A DNA stretch of 39,894 bases from Lujinxingiaceae bacterium (GCA_013697635.1 JACCWM010000097.1:1-39894); one strand, 5' to 3'; shown: positions 8,343 through 17,929, numbered from the stretch's first letter. Notes: generated by a model not told the origin, from the letters alone. Program-made: numbers and translations.

Positions 8343-10120
8343 CGTTGTTCCACAGGTTGGGACTTCGCCGCCAGGGCGGCATCGATCTGCGCTTGTGCTG
8401 CGTTCGAGATCACCTGCATGCCCGGTATCTGCGCGGAGGCATGGGTGAGCAACAGACAGCGCGCAAGCAGACAGGCGGCGATCTCAGGTGAACGCTCGTA
8501 CATCGCCTGGAGCGTTCGAAAGTGCGGGTGATCACGATTGATCGCGGCCTCGAGGCGGCGTGAGCTTTGGGTCTCGACGACGCCGGCAGGAGGACGGGCC
8601 ATCGTCGTGCCAAGTCGGCGCGAGACGACGAAGAGCGGGTTTTCACGCTCAAACGAGCTCAACTGGCAGGTGCCCATGCGCCGGTATTCGGCGCGTGCCT
8701 GGGAGAGCAAGCTCGCCGTCGCGTCGAGGAATGCGCGAAGCGATTCGGGCACCTCGTCGTCGATCGTGATCGGGATGTAGACGTCCTCGGGCGCAACGAT
8801 CGGGCGCATGCGGTCGGACTCGGCGTTAAAGCCCATCAGGGCGCGCACCTGACCGCCCAGAGTTCGACGCGCCTGAACGTCGAGGCATCGGCGCACGAAG
8901 CTCTTGACCAAGAGCGGCTCGTCGGGCGCAGCGGCGGCTTCGGGGCTGGGAGGCTGGCCCCAGATCACCGGCACACCCTGGGTCAGCAGGCTCTTGACCA
9001 GCGGTGACAAACTCTCGCTGAGCAGCACGCGCCCGTCGCGCTTCCAGGTCTCATAGAGCGCGGCGGGCGTAAGCGCGCGCCCGTCGACGAGGCGGATGAT
9101 CGGGCGATTGACCGCCTTCTCGAGCAGTGCGCTGGGCTCGCGCATCAACACGGTGAGCAGGCGTGTGTGGGCGTCGATATCGTGGATACGCCAGTGCGAG
9201 CGCGCGACCAGCGCCTCGAGCTTGGTGATCAGCGCATCGAAGAGCTGCTCTTCGACGGCGCGCTCGAGCAGCCCCATACCACGCTCGAACTGCTCGTTTT
9301 GTATGATCGCCTCGCGCGTCAGCGTGTGCTCGAAATAGCGGCTCTTGATTTTGAAGCTGATGTGGCCAAAGCGCTCTGCGCGACGGCCCAGGCTCTCGGT
9401 GCCCCGATTACCGGCCACGAGCGTCAAGCCCCGGTTGTAAAAGGAGTGGGTGGGCTCGAAGTTGTAGGCCAGTGCCATCTCGGTGCCCGGATGATCGACG
9501 CGCACAGCGCACAGACCGCCGACCTCGAAGGCCTCGTTGACCAGCTCGCGCTGGGAGAGGTTGGCGTCAATCGGTGTGCGATCCTCAAAGCCAATCTCAA
9601 CCTCGGCGTGGCAGCACCAGAACTTGAGCGTCTGGCGCACGCCCTCGACGAGCTCGCCATAGCGGTAGATGTCGCCCTCGAGCACGATCGCTATCTGGGT
9701 GCCCTCGACGGGCTCGGCGAGCGCACTGATCTGGAAGGTGCGGTCGGCGTGAAAGAAGATCTCCCAGTATTGCCCGTTCTTGCCCGTGCGTACGATCACG
9801 GCCTTGGGCTCGAGCGCGAACACCGAGACAAAGCCGATGCCGAATTTGCCGATTTTGGTCAGGTCGCGCCGCTTGGTCGACGAGAACAGCTTGGTCAACT
9901 GGCGATCGATGACCTCGCGGTCCATGCCCTCGCCCCAATCGTCGACGTGTACGACGATCGCGCCGTCCAGGCCGGCCTCGCCGACGTACTCGGTCCATAC
10001 GTCGACCCCGGAGCTGCCCGCATCGATGCTGTTCTGTACCAACTCACGAAAGCAGTCGAGCGCGGAGCTGAACTGCGTGACGAGGTTGTCCAGAATGCCG
10101 ATGTGGCTCGTGGTCTTCAT
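8339..10120 (-). CDS. Hsp90-like GHKL ATPase
   Basis: 593 residues, predicted cytoplasmic. The ATP fold of GHKL proteins (Hsp90, MutL, gyrase) is clear: N box RELVQNSIDAG with Glu26 and Asn30, G1 box DDWGEGMD (60-67), and the lid/G2 region LTKIGKFGIGFVS (87-99). A segment SRYFEHTLTREAI near residues 258-270 resembles the catalytic loop region after the ATPase domain in Hsp90-type proteins. The rest does not match HtpG, and length and tail differ, so this is not housekeeping HtpG. Both ends overlap neighbours by four bases in ATGA: the desaturase before it and the degenerate GHKL protein after it. Role not known; an ATP-driven chaperone-like or conformational machine working with the second protein is inferred. 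Confidence 0.85.
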   Translation of the reverse strand: MKTTSHIGILDNLVTQFSSALDCFRELVQNSIDAGSSGVDVWTEYVGEAGLDGAIVVHVDDWGEGMDREVIDRQLTKLFSSTKRRDLTKIGKFGIGFVSVFALEPKAVIVRTGKNGQYWEIFFHADRTFQISALAEPVEGTQIAIVLEGDIYRYGELVEGVRQTLKFWCCHAEVEIGFEDRTPIDANLSQRELVNEAFEVGGLCAVRVDHPGTEMALAYNFEPTHSFYNRGLTLVAGNRGTESLGRRAERFGHISFKIKSRYFEHTLTREAIIQNEQFERGMGLLERAVEEQLFDALITKLEALVARSHWRIHDIDAHTRLLTVLMREPSALLEKAVNRPIIRLVDGRALTPAALYETWKRDGRVLLSESLSPLVKSLLTQGVPVIWGQPPSPEAAAAPDEPLLVKSFVRRCLDVQARRTLGGQVRALMGFNAESDRMRPIVAPEDVYIPITIDDEVPESLRAFLDATASLLSQARAEYRRMGTCQLSSFERENPLFVVSRRLGTTMARPPAGVVETQSSRRLEAAINRDHPHFRTLQAMYERSPEIAACLLARCLLLTHASAQIPGMQVISNAAQAQIDAALAAKSQPVEQR

Positions 10121-11232
10121 GCGCTTGCGGCCGGCAAAAGCGCGCCAGCCTCGGGCGTTCGGCCCATACGCCGCAAAAAGCGATAGTGGGAGCGCACACC
10201 GCCAAAGAAGGTGGGTTGAACGCGGTAGGGGATGGCGAACTCATTGCACGTCTCGCGCACGATCTCGGCGATCGCCGGGTAGTGGACGTGGGTGATCTTG
10301 GGAAAGAGATGATGCTCGATCTGGAAATTCAGACCGCCAACATACCAGCTCAGCAAGCGGTTGTTCGGCGCGAAGTCGACCGTCGTCAACACCTGGTGGG
10401 TCGCCCAGTCCGTCTGCATGCGCATCGCCTCATCGGGAAGCGGGAAGTCAGCCTCCTCGACACAGTGCGCGAGTTGAAAGACCACCGCCAGCGCGACGCC
10501 CTCGACGAAGGCGGCCATCAGGTAGAACAAGATCACCCACCCGATGTGGTGGAAAAACGAGGGAATCACAAAGCAAACCGACAAGAAGACCAGCTTGCCA
10601 ACGATCAGCGCGACGGCATCTTTGCCGCGCGGGCGGGGCATCTCGCGATCGCCGAGCCTTCCGGCATACCATGTGGCAAAATCGTCGTAGAAGTGCCACT
10701 TGACGCCGATCATCCCGTAGAGAAACCAGACGTAGATGTGCTGGAATCGGTGAGCGGCCACATGGCGCTGGCCCTCGGCCAGGCGCCCGAGGATGCCCAT
10801 GTTGATGTCGTCGTCGTGGCCTTCGATGTTGGCATAGGTGTGGTGGAGCGTGTTGTGCTTGAAGCGCCAGACATAAGAGCTGCCGCCCAAGAAATCCAGC
10901 GAGTAGAACATCAATTGGTTGAACTTGGAGTTCTTGGAGTAGGAGCCGTGGCCGGCGTCGTGCATGACGCTAAAGCCAATGCCCGCGCCGGCCAAACCGA
11001 GCGGGATCACAGCGAGCAACCGCACGAAAAAAGGCACGGGCGCAAAGACCACGATGCTGTAGGCCAGACCAAACCAGGCGAACAAGACGACCGACTTGAT
11101 GTACATGGCCCATTGGCCACGCGGCTCGAGGCCGGTGCGGGCAAAATAAGCGTCGACACGCTCTCGCAACGTCCGGCGAAAATCGCCATGCGGAGAGAAT
11201 TTGACCGCCGGACTGTCGGAAGGGCTTTGCAT
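10117..11232 (-). CDS. Membrane fatty acid desaturase
   Basis: 371 residues. Three His boxes of the membrane di-iron desaturases are present: HDAGH (91-95), HNTLHH (126-131) and QIEHH (304-308). The Gln in the third box is typical of the front-end/acyl-lipid or acyl-CoA desaturase group; a fused cytochrome b5 domain is absent. Hydrophobic segments lie near 47-90 and around 195-245. It inserts a double bond into fatty acyl chains at the inner membrane, using O2 and an outside electron donor. It is the first gene of a three-gene operon; its TGA overlaps the ATG of the Hsp90-like ATPase. No convincing promoter was found in the 225-base divergent spacer. Confidence 0.9.
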   Translation of the reverse strand: MQSPSDSPAVKFSPHGDFRRTLRERVDAYFARTGLEPRGQWAMYIKSVVLFAWFGLAYSIVVFAPVPFFVRLLAVIPLGLAGAGIGFSVMHDAGHGSYSKNSKFNQLMFYSLDFLGGSSYVWRFKHNTLHHTYANIEGHDDDINMGILGRLAEGQRHVAAHRFQHIYVWFLYGMIGVKWHFYDDFATWYAGRLGDREMPRPRGKDAVALIVGKLVFLSVCFVIPSFFHHIGWVILFYLMAAFVEGVALAVVFQLAHCVEEADFPLPDEAMRMQTDWATHQVLTTVDFAPNNRLLSWYVGGLNFQIEHHLFPKITHVHYPAIAEIVRETCNEFAIPYRVQPTFFGGVRSHYRFLRRMGRTPEAGALLPAASA

Positions 11233-11456
11233 ACTTACTGTCCAAACTTAAGAGGATTGTCGAAAGGCGTCGTCCGAAGCTTTTTTTGCGATTACCACAT
11301 CAGCCTAACAAAAGAAAACCGAGTGCAATTGCAGTGCACCTCGATCGCCTCAAAGCGGTGCAAACCGTTATTGGGTTGGCCAGCCAGGCATTCTGGATAC
11401 TTTCAACAGGTGACGCAAGCATTGAGCTTCGCCTTGACCTCGAGGATGAGAATGCC

Positions 11457-12386
11457 ATGAGCGACCGACCCACGAACACTGGCCGAAGCATCGCCAACTT
11501 CTTCAAGATGAGCGTGCAAGAATACCTGGGCGAGAACGGCTCGCAAAAGGCTGCGGCGCTGGCTTTCTACACGGCATTTTCGGTGGCGCCGCTGCTCGTG
11601 ATCGCTGTGGCTGTGGCCGGCTTCATCTTCGGTGAGCAGGCAGCCAGCGGTGAGTTGGCCGCGCAGATCGAGGAGACGCTGGGCGCGGAAGCCGCAGCCA
11701 CGATCGAGCAGATGATCGCCACGGCGGCCAACTTTAGCGCGGGCATCATCGCCACGATCATCGGCATCGGTGCGCTCTTGTGGGGCGCAAGCCAGGTGTT
11801 TGTTTCCTTGCAGACCAGCCTCGACCAGATCTGGGACGTCGAGCCAGACGAGAGCGGCTGGCGCGGCTCGGTGCGCGACAAGCTGCGCTCCTTTGCCATG
11901 GTGCTGGCGATGGGTTTGTTTTTGATTGGCCTGCTTTTGGTGAGCACGGCGGTCTCAACGGTGGCCGCCGTGGCGGGTGATCTGCTGCCGGCTGAGCCAA
12001 TCGTGTGGCAAACGCTCAACAACGTCCTGTCGCTGGCATTGTTGAGCGGCGCCTTCGCCGCGCTCTTTCGCTTTCTTCCCCGGGTCAATCCCGCCTGGCG
12101 CGACGTGTGGGTGGGCGCGGCGATGACCGCGGCACTGTTTGTGATCGGTCGTTGGGCCGTGGGCCTGTACTTGAGCAACGCCGCCATGGCCTCGGTGCTC
12201 GGTGCGGCCGGCGCGTTCGCGGTCTTCTTGCTCTGGGTGTTCTACATGGCCCAAATCGTCTTGCTCGGGGCGGTGATGACGCGCGTCTATGCGCGCGAGT
12301 ACGGCCACACGGGCCGCCGCCAAAAGCCAGATCAGCAGGACCAGACGCTCGAGAGCCGCAGCGACCTGGAGTTGCCCGCAACCTAG
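11457..12386 (+). CDS. YihY/BrkB family (UPF0761) membrane protein
   Basis: 309 residues. The family opening is seen: AAALAFYTAFSVAPLLVIAVAV, then the ATIIGIGALLWGASQVFVSLQTSLDQIWD block, an RSFAMVLAMGLFL segment and RFLPRVNPAWRDVWVGA, with about six membrane helices. The family was once called RNase BN by error; its real role is unclear, with transport or envelope roles suggested for some members. The start at 11457 has GAGGA about ten bases upstream; the open frame extends to 11286 but that part has no family features. The C-terminal tail is short, polar and Gln/Arg-rich. It converges with the next gene, leaving ten bases. Confidence 0.88.
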   Translation: MSDRPTNTGRSIANFFKMSVQEYLGENGSQKAAALAFYTAFSVAPLLVIAVAVAGFIFGEQAASGELAAQIEETLGAEAAATIEQMIATAANFSAGIIATIIGIGALLWGASQVFVSLQTSLDQIWDVEPDESGWRGSVRDKLRSFAMVLAMGLFLIGLLLVSTAVSTVAAVAGDLLPAEPIVWQTLNNVLSLALLSGAFAALFRFLPRVNPAWRDVWVGAAMTAALFVIGRWAVGLYLSNAAMASVLGAAGAFAVFLLWVFYMAQIVLLGAVMTRVYAREYGHTGRRQKPDQQDQTLESRSDLELPAT

Positions 12387-12396
12387 CGCTGCGCGC

Positions 12397-15363
12397 TCAG
12401 CGCTTGCGCGTCCAACGAAGCACCGTGTGCAGTCCGCGGTCGTCGCCTTCGCCCTCAAATCCCAGGTGCATCTTGACCGAGCGCATGGACTGCAAGGCCC
12501 GCGTCACCGCGGCCTCGGCCACGGGAACGGGTGCTGCAACGTGGTCGTGACCGGGACCGTAGATGCTGTGGCGGATCAGACCGTGCTCATCGACGCTAAA
12601 CTTGCCGTCATGGATGTCGCCTGGCTCATAGCCCAGGTAGTGCAGCGCGAGGCGGCGGCGCTCAGAATCATCTTGGGGCAAGCCGCCCAGACCGTGCTCC
12701 AAGCTGAGCCAGGCGGCCGAGGCACCAACGTGGCTCTTGACAGCGTTGGTTTCGAGCATGGCGAGCAAGGTCAGCACGATCCAGCTCTGCTCGGCCTTGG
12801 GATCGAGGGTAATCATGGTCTGCATCATGAGCGCATCGGGGTCGGCCGGCTTGGCCGTCGAGAAGCCACCGTCGAGGGCGGCGTCGATCATGGTCTGCAA
12901 GGTCGCCAGATCGAAGCTGGCCAAGAAAACGCCCCCGGCCGCAGTATAGTGCAGCCGCAAATCGCTCAGCGCTTGCTGGCCGAACTCCAGGCCGGCCTGC
13001 TCGGTCGGACCCACCGACGTGATCGGAACCTCTCGATAGGGCTCGGTGTCATGCCAGCGCAAAAAGCCCGGCGCCGATGAGTCGATAAAAGCCCGGGTTG
13101 CCGTCAGCGTCGCAGCGAGCATCAGGGGGTTCTTGATGTGCGCGCCAATATAGATCGGCAGGCGTCCCAATATCTGGAGCAAGAGCTGGTCCGAGCCGGA
13201 GCGCGCCTCGCCCGAGCCTGCGAGACCCTGGCTCATGATCAGATCCCAGACACCGCTGCGATCGGCGGCGCCGACCATGACCCAGTCGCCCAGCCAATCC
13301 AGGCCCAGGTCGTGGCGGCCTGTCATCTGGCGTGCCATCGCGTTGAGCTCTCGGCGAAGGCTGGCATCGTCGCCCACGGCCAGCGTCCATTGCAGCGCAC
13401 CTTCGAGCCTGGGCGCGGTCACCGCGCGTGTACCGACCTGGCGAGCCAGGCCGTCGTATTCGCTGGCATCGATCAGCGGCAGCATGCGTGCGTCGACGCC
13501 GATCTCGCCGCTGTCCTTGTCAAAGTTGATCCGCGCAGCGATCGGATCGATGAAGGTCTGCCAGGTATTCATGTAGCGGCTGCGAAAGAAGTCGTAGGCA
13601 TCTTGCTCCTCGGGGCTGACGCGCTCGATTGAGCGTTCGATGAGCGGCGAGAGCCTGGCAAGGTTGCCCCAGCTCGAGGAGGCGCCCTGGCCGGGGGTGT
13701 AGACAATGGGGGAGCCGTCAGCGTGCACAAGCTCCTCGGCGCGAAGCAGGCCGCTCGCTGTGAGCTCGACGACGTCTCTGGGCAGGCGTCCTTCGAGCCA
13801 GCCAAAGAGCATCGCCGCGTGGTTGACCGCGGCCAGGTCGGCGCGTGCTTCCATGCGCCGCGCCGACAAGATCTTGGTGCGCGGGCCAACCGTGTGGGCT
13901 ACGAAGGCATCGCTGACGAACACGAAGCCGTCCTCGGCCTTGGTGTCGTAGGGGTAGCGCGCGCGCATGTAGCGAAAGTCACCGCTTTTTGAGAGAGGCG
14001 CGCGCGTGCCCTCGTGCACGCCGATGAAGCGCTCGATGGCCCGGGCCGAGCTCGAGAGCACCAGCACCTCGCCAAGCTGCAGGCGGTGCTGCTGGACGGC
14101 GCCGTCTGGCGTCGACAAAAGCCGCACGCTGTGGCCGGCGAGCTCGACGCTCGACGCGACAAGGCCGGGGTGGGCTTTGCGCGTCTCGCGCTCGTAGCGC
14201 TCCAGGGCCTGATTCAAGAGCTTGGCCTCGCGCACGTGAAAGAGGATCGAGACGTCGCTGCCCTCGCGCAAAAACGGGTCGCTCGTGGTGATCGCCACGC
14301 CGTGGGCCGCGAGGTGGCCGAGCTGCTCGGAGAGACCGCTGCGCTGGATGGCGAGCATGGTCTCATAGCGCTCGGCGATGTGGCGACTGCCGCTCTTGAG
14401 CTCGAGCGCCTGAAACAGCGGCGAGATCCACTGGTCGAGCTCGGCCGCCAGGCGCACAAAGGTGCGCAGATCGTGGAAGTGGATGTAGAGCATGTCGTCG
14501 GGCACAAAGGCCGCCAACGGCTCCACGACGGGCTCCTGGCCGAGCTCGGCGATCATCTTGTCCCAGGGATGCTCGGCCAGGGGCACGCCTTCGATCGCGG
14601 AGAGGGCGATGGTCTGCGCGCTGGCCGGCGCGGCGCGCACGAAGAGCGCTCGGTCGATCTGCAGGGCCTCCTCGACCGAGAGGATGCCCGTGTAGGTGGC
14701 CATCAGATCGCCGAGCTCGCCGCGACGAGCCGGTGTGCGGGCCGTGCGTCGATCGAGGCCGCGCTCGAGCTCGAGACGATGGCTGGCGAAGCTGAAGAAG
14801 GCCAGGTCGTCGCCCTCGCCGCGCAGCTGCCTCATCGCCGAGGCGATCCGGTGCTGAAACAAAAGCGGCAGCTCTGCCTGCGCGCTTCCCGTGCCCTGGG
14901 CCACGCTGATCACCACCGGCTGATGCACGTCGACCACATCACCGAAGCGCTCTCCGTCCTCGGTCCAGAAGAGGTCGACCACGACCTCGTCTTGTGGCGC
15001 CTGCTCGCCGACAAAGCGCACAATCAGCTGAGGCTCGCAGTCGGTCACCGCGCGTGCGTGGCGCTCACCACGAACGTCGAGCCATTGGATGACGCAGCGA
15101 CGGCCAAAGCCTTCGGTGATCGTCGTGGCCAAATAGAAGTGGGTTTGGTCGCCAAAGTGCGCATCGGCGGGCACGCGGACCGGTGGGCGGGAGTCGGCGC
15201 TGCGCCGGCCACTGAAGCGCTCAAAGATCGGGCCCGGGTCGGCGGGCCGGGCGGCTCGCTCGACGGGTGCTACGGGATCGGGCTGCGCAACGGGCTTGGA
15301 GCTGCTGCAGGAAGCAGCGAGCAGCACGGTGCTGAGGACGGCAAAGAGACGATGGATACTCAT
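12397..15363 (-). CDS. Large lipoprotein, function unknown
   Basis: 988 residues. MSIHRLFAVLSTVLLAASC is a signal peptide with lipobox, Cys19 being the lipid site, followed by a Ser/Pro/Ala-rich linker. No known catalytic motif is seen. The body alternates strands and helices, with patches such as YIHFHDLRTFVRLAAELDQW and several GEVLVLSSSARAIERFIG-type segments that remind me of DUF3352-like proteins, in which repeated units score substrate or lipid-like barrels; this resemblance is weak. Start 15363 has AGGTG seven bases upstream. It is divergent from the Lys-rich lipoprotein gene. Probably an outer-membrane or periplasm-facing protein. Confidence 0.75.
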   Translation of the reverse strand: MSIHRLFAVLSTVLLAASCSSSKPVAQPDPVAPVERAARPADPGPIFERFSGRRSADSRPPVRVPADAHFGDQTHFYLATTITEGFGRRCVIQWLDVRGERHARAVTDCEPQLIVRFVGEQAPQDEVVVDLFWTEDGERFGDVVDVHQPVVISVAQGTGSAQAELPLLFQHRIASAMRQLRGEGDDLAFFSFASHRLELERGLDRRTARTPARRGELGDLMATYTGILSVEEALQIDRALFVRAAPASAQTIALSAIEGVPLAEHPWDKMIAELGQEPVVEPLAAFVPDDMLYIHFHDLRTFVRLAAELDQWISPLFQALELKSGSRHIAERYETMLAIQRSGLSEQLGHLAAHGVAITTSDPFLREGSDVSILFHVREAKLLNQALERYERETRKAHPGLVASSVELAGHSVRLLSTPDGAVQQHRLQLGEVLVLSSSARAIERFIGVHEGTRAPLSKSGDFRYMRARYPYDTKAEDGFVFVSDAFVAHTVGPRTKILSARRMEARADLAAVNHAAMLFGWLEGRLPRDVVELTASGLLRAEELVHADGSPIVYTPGQGASSSWGNLARLSPLIERSIERVSPEEQDAYDFFRSRYMNTWQTFIDPIAARINFDKDSGEIGVDARMLPLIDASEYDGLARQVGTRAVTAPRLEGALQWTLAVGDDASLRRELNAMARQMTGRHDLGLDWLGDWVMVGAADRSGVWDLIMSQGLAGSGEARSGSDQLLLQILGRLPIYIGAHIKNPLMLAATLTATRAFIDSSAPGFLRWHDTEPYREVPITSVGPTEQAGLEFGQQALSDLRLHYTAAGGVFLASFDLATLQTMIDAALDGGFSTAKPADPDALMMQTMITLDPKAEQSWIVLTLLAMLETNAVKSHVGASAAWLSLEHGLGGLPQDDSERRRLALHYLGYEPGDIHDGKFSVDEHGLIRHSIYGPGHDHVAAPVPVAEAAVTRALQSMRSVKMHLGFEGEGDDRGLHTVLRWTRKR

Positions 15364-15718
15364 CGATCACACCTGTGAAGAGAAATTTCTAGCAACGATT
15401 ACAAGGGGTGGTGTCGCTACATTTATACCTATAATGAGAATAATATTTGCCGAGGTCTTTTGAGTCCTCACAATCTAGTGCAGACGACGCAAACTCCTGA
15501 CTCGGTCGTGAAACTGCGTGCGCCTGAAGTTACCAGCCTGTTCCTCAATTCGTTTCGTAAAGTTTGGGAAGTCCATCTTAGCCCGTGATGTCTACGACGT
15601 CGATTGGTCTGTGAAGGTAAAATGCACTGGTCGATTCAAGCCGCCCATGTGGCCGATTCGAGGCCGACTTTGTGGTGGTTCACCGACGTGAATTCAATCC
15701 ATGGTAAGGACAATTAAA
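15364..15718. promoter_or_regulatory. Divergent AT-rich promoter region
   Basis: 355 bases between two divergent lipoprotein genes, clearly richer in A+T than its surroundings. A perfect TATAAT stands at 15430-15435 on the plus strand and a TATAAA on the minus strand (15422-15427), but neither has a good -35 at normal spacing. No gene or RNA structure is seen. Which gene either box serves is open. Confidence 0.35.
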
Positions 15719-17929
15719 ATGACTCAATTCTTGATACGAAAATCTCGTCCACGCGGCGTGGCTCTTGGGCTGTCGACCGGCTGTGCTCTGCTTTTTGCGA
15801 CGGCCTGTGGTGATATCCTCGATGGTCCGTCTTCGGAAGAGGTGTCGGTGGCACCGGTCACTCCGTACGTGCCGGAGCATAAGAACCCAACCTGCGAGGA
15901 TCTCGGACTGGGCACGCATTCGACGAAGTTCGAGGATCCGAAGAGCGGCACCTACACCCTGCTGGGCGACAAGAAGGTCGTCCTCGATGTCAACAACCCC
16001 TACTTCGATTGGAAGAGCAGCATCGACATCGAGGCCGTGATCGTCAAGGGCGGCCCGACCGCCAACGTCTACGAGTACGATCCGGAGCGTACCTATGACA
16101 AAGGGCTGCATTCGCCGATCAACCCGAACAACGGCAAGCCCTACGGCTTGAGCCACATCACGTTTTGTTACAACCTGCGCCTCGACGTCAAAAAGGACGC
16201 CAAGCCCCACTACAAGCGCACGCACAAGTGGGACATCAAGAAGTCGGTGTACCCGGCTTACTGGGCGTTGTTCGACGGCGACAGCGGCACCTCGAAGTAC
16301 ACCGTCGATGTCACCAAGAAGGGCTATCACGATAGCGATCACAGCGTCAGCGGCAAGATCTACATCCACAACCCCTGGCCGTATGATGCCAAGATCATTG
16401 ACGTCAAAGACATCATCTCGGACTACGGCCAGGTGCCTGTCGACTGCGGCAAGCAAACGTTTCCGATCACGCTCAAGCCCGGCGACAAGCTGGTCTGCCA
16501 CTACGACAGCAAGCTGCCTGACGACAAGGATCGCAAGAACAAGGTCGAGGTCAAGACCGATCCCAAGGGCAAGATCAAGGGCGACTATGCCTATGCCGAC
16601 ATCAAATTCGGCATGCCCACCAAGGAGCTCTACAAGTCGGTCAAGGTCGAGGACACCTTCAACTCCAAGACGACCGTGCTGGGTACCTTCTCCAAGTCCG
16701 AGACGATCAAATACGATCGCACCTTCAAGTGCCCCAAAGACGAGGGCAAGCACAAGAACGTGGCCAAGATCGTCGAGACCGAACAGTACGACACGGCCTA
16801 TGTCGAGGTGAAGTGCTTCAAGCTGATCGTCAAAAAGGACGCCAAGGCCCACTACGACAAGAGGTACGATTGGAAGATCGACAAGAAGGCCGACAAGGAC
16901 CACGTCTCGCTCAAGCCTGGTGAGAAGGTCGCCGTCAAATACGCGGTCAAGGTCGATCTGAGCAAGAAGGACTACGGCAAGGGCTACTACGTCGTCGGTG
17001 AGATCAAGGTCACCAACCCGCACCCGAAGCGCTCGGCGCGCATTCTCAGCGTCAGCGACATCGTCTCGCCGGACATCGCCGCCCACGTCGACTGTGGCGT
17101 GAGCTTTCCCTTCGACCTGGCGCCGCTGAGCACGCTCACCTGCAAGTACAAAGCCGAGCTGCCCGACGACAAGAAGCGCCTCAACAAGGCCAAGGTCGTG
17201 CATCAAAACTACGACTACGACCACAAGGGTGATGGCAAGTACGGCGGCAAGACCTACTACGAGGCCAGCGCCTGGGTCGATTTTGCCTACGCCAGCATCA
17301 AGAAGCTCGACAAGTGCGTCAAGGTCTACGACACGCACAAGGGCTACCTTGGCGAGGTCTGCGCCGACACCCACGAGCTGCCCTACGTGTTCAAGTACAC
17401 GCTCAAGGTCGGCCCCTACTCCGAGTATGAGTGTGGAGCGCACGAGATCGACAACTGCGCCAAGTTCATCACCAAGGACACCAAGACCGAAGGCAAGTCG
17501 TGCTGGAAGCTCAAGGTCGACGTCTATTGCAAGAAGCCGCCGATCGAGGAGCCCGTCGAGAATGACTTCCAAGGCTGCACGCCTGGCTACTGGAAGAATC
17601 ACCTGAGCGCCTGGCAGGGCTTCACGCCATCGCAGACGCTGAACTCGGTGTTCATGGTTCCCGGCGCGCTGGGTCTGGGCGGCAACTCACTGCTCGACGC
17701 GCTCAACTACGGCGGTGGACCCGGTGCCGTCGGCGGCGCGCGAATCCTGCTGCGCGCAGCCGTCGCCTCGCTGCTCAACGCGGCCCACTCGGGCGTCAAC
17801 TATCCGTTGACCACAGCCCAGATCATCAGCCAGGTCAACGCCGCACTGGCCACCGGTAATCGCAGCGCCATGCTCGCCCTGGCGACGCAGCTCGACAACA
17901 TCAACAACCAGTTCCCCTGCCCGCTCTAA
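15719..17929 (+). CDS. Lys-rich surface lipoprotein with two tandem repeats and a CTPGYWKNH tail
   Basis: 736 residues. The signal peptide ends in LLFATAC (lipobox). Two homologous modules follow: one opens LRLDVKKDAKPHYKRTHKWDI and the other FKLIVKKDAKAHYDKRYDWKI; both continue through a glycine-poor strand region, an IHNPWP/VTNPHP turn, VDCG, a C-Y/K step and LPDDK. The layout recalls the extracellular repeat that normally reads RTYDWTI-K, with N-P and VDCG motifs, but those are Thr/Ser-rich whereas this one is strikingly Lys/Asp-rich. A C-terminal module begins GCTPGYWKNHLSAW, known to me only as an unnamed motif of secreted proteins, followed by a hydrophobic Ala/Gly/Leu/Asn tail. Start 15719 is fixed by GGTAAGGA eight bases upstream. 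Conserved cysteines suggest disulfides. Confidence 0.8.
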   Translation: MTQFLIRKSRPRGVALGLSTGCALLFATACGDILDGPSSEEVSVAPVTPYVPEHKNPTCEDLGLGTHSTKFEDPKSGTYTLLGDKKVVLDVNNPYFDWKSSIDIEAVIVKGGPTANVYEYDPERTYDKGLHSPINPNNGKPYGLSHITFCYNLRLDVKKDAKPHYKRTHKWDIKKSVYPAYWALFDGDSGTSKYTVDVTKKGYHDSDHSVSGKIYIHNPWPYDAKIIDVKDIISDYGQVPVDCGKQTFPITLKPGDKLVCHYDSKLPDDKDRKNKVEVKTDPKGKIKGDYAYADIKFGMPTKELYKSVKVEDTFNSKTTVLGTFSKSETIKYDRTFKCPKDEGKHKNVAKIVETEQYDTAYVEVKCFKLIVKKDAKAHYDKRYDWKIDKKADKDHVSLKPGEKVAVKYAVKVDLSKKDYGKGYYVVGEIKVTNPHPKRSARILSVSDIVSPDIAAHVDCGVSFPFDLAPLSTLTCKYKAELPDDKKRLNKAKVVHQNYDYDHKGDGKYGGKTYYEASAWVDFAYASIKKLDKCVKVYDTHKGYLGEVCADTHELPYVFKYTLKVGPYSEYECGAHEIDNCAKFITKDTKTEGKSCWKLKVDVYCKKPPIEEPVENDFQGCTPGYWKNHLSAWQGFTPSQTLNSVFMVPGALGLGGNSLLDALNYGGGPGAVGGARILLRAAVASLLNAAHSGVNYPLTTAQIISQVNAALATGNRSAMLALATQLDNINNQFPCPL

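Noticed and set aside
8339-10120. Housekeeping HtpG
   Set aside because: The GHKL motifs fit, but length, the remaining sequence and the operon partners do not match HtpG.
14014-15378. 454-residue antisense frame
   Set aside because: Lies wholly within the 988-residue lipoprotein and shows no family features.
15680-17602. 640-residue open frame antisense to the Lys-rich lipoprotein
   Set aside because: It is a mirror of the AAG/GAC/GTC-rich coding strand, giving a Leu/Val/Asp-rich product with no motif; the plus-strand gene has a ribosome site and a lipobox.
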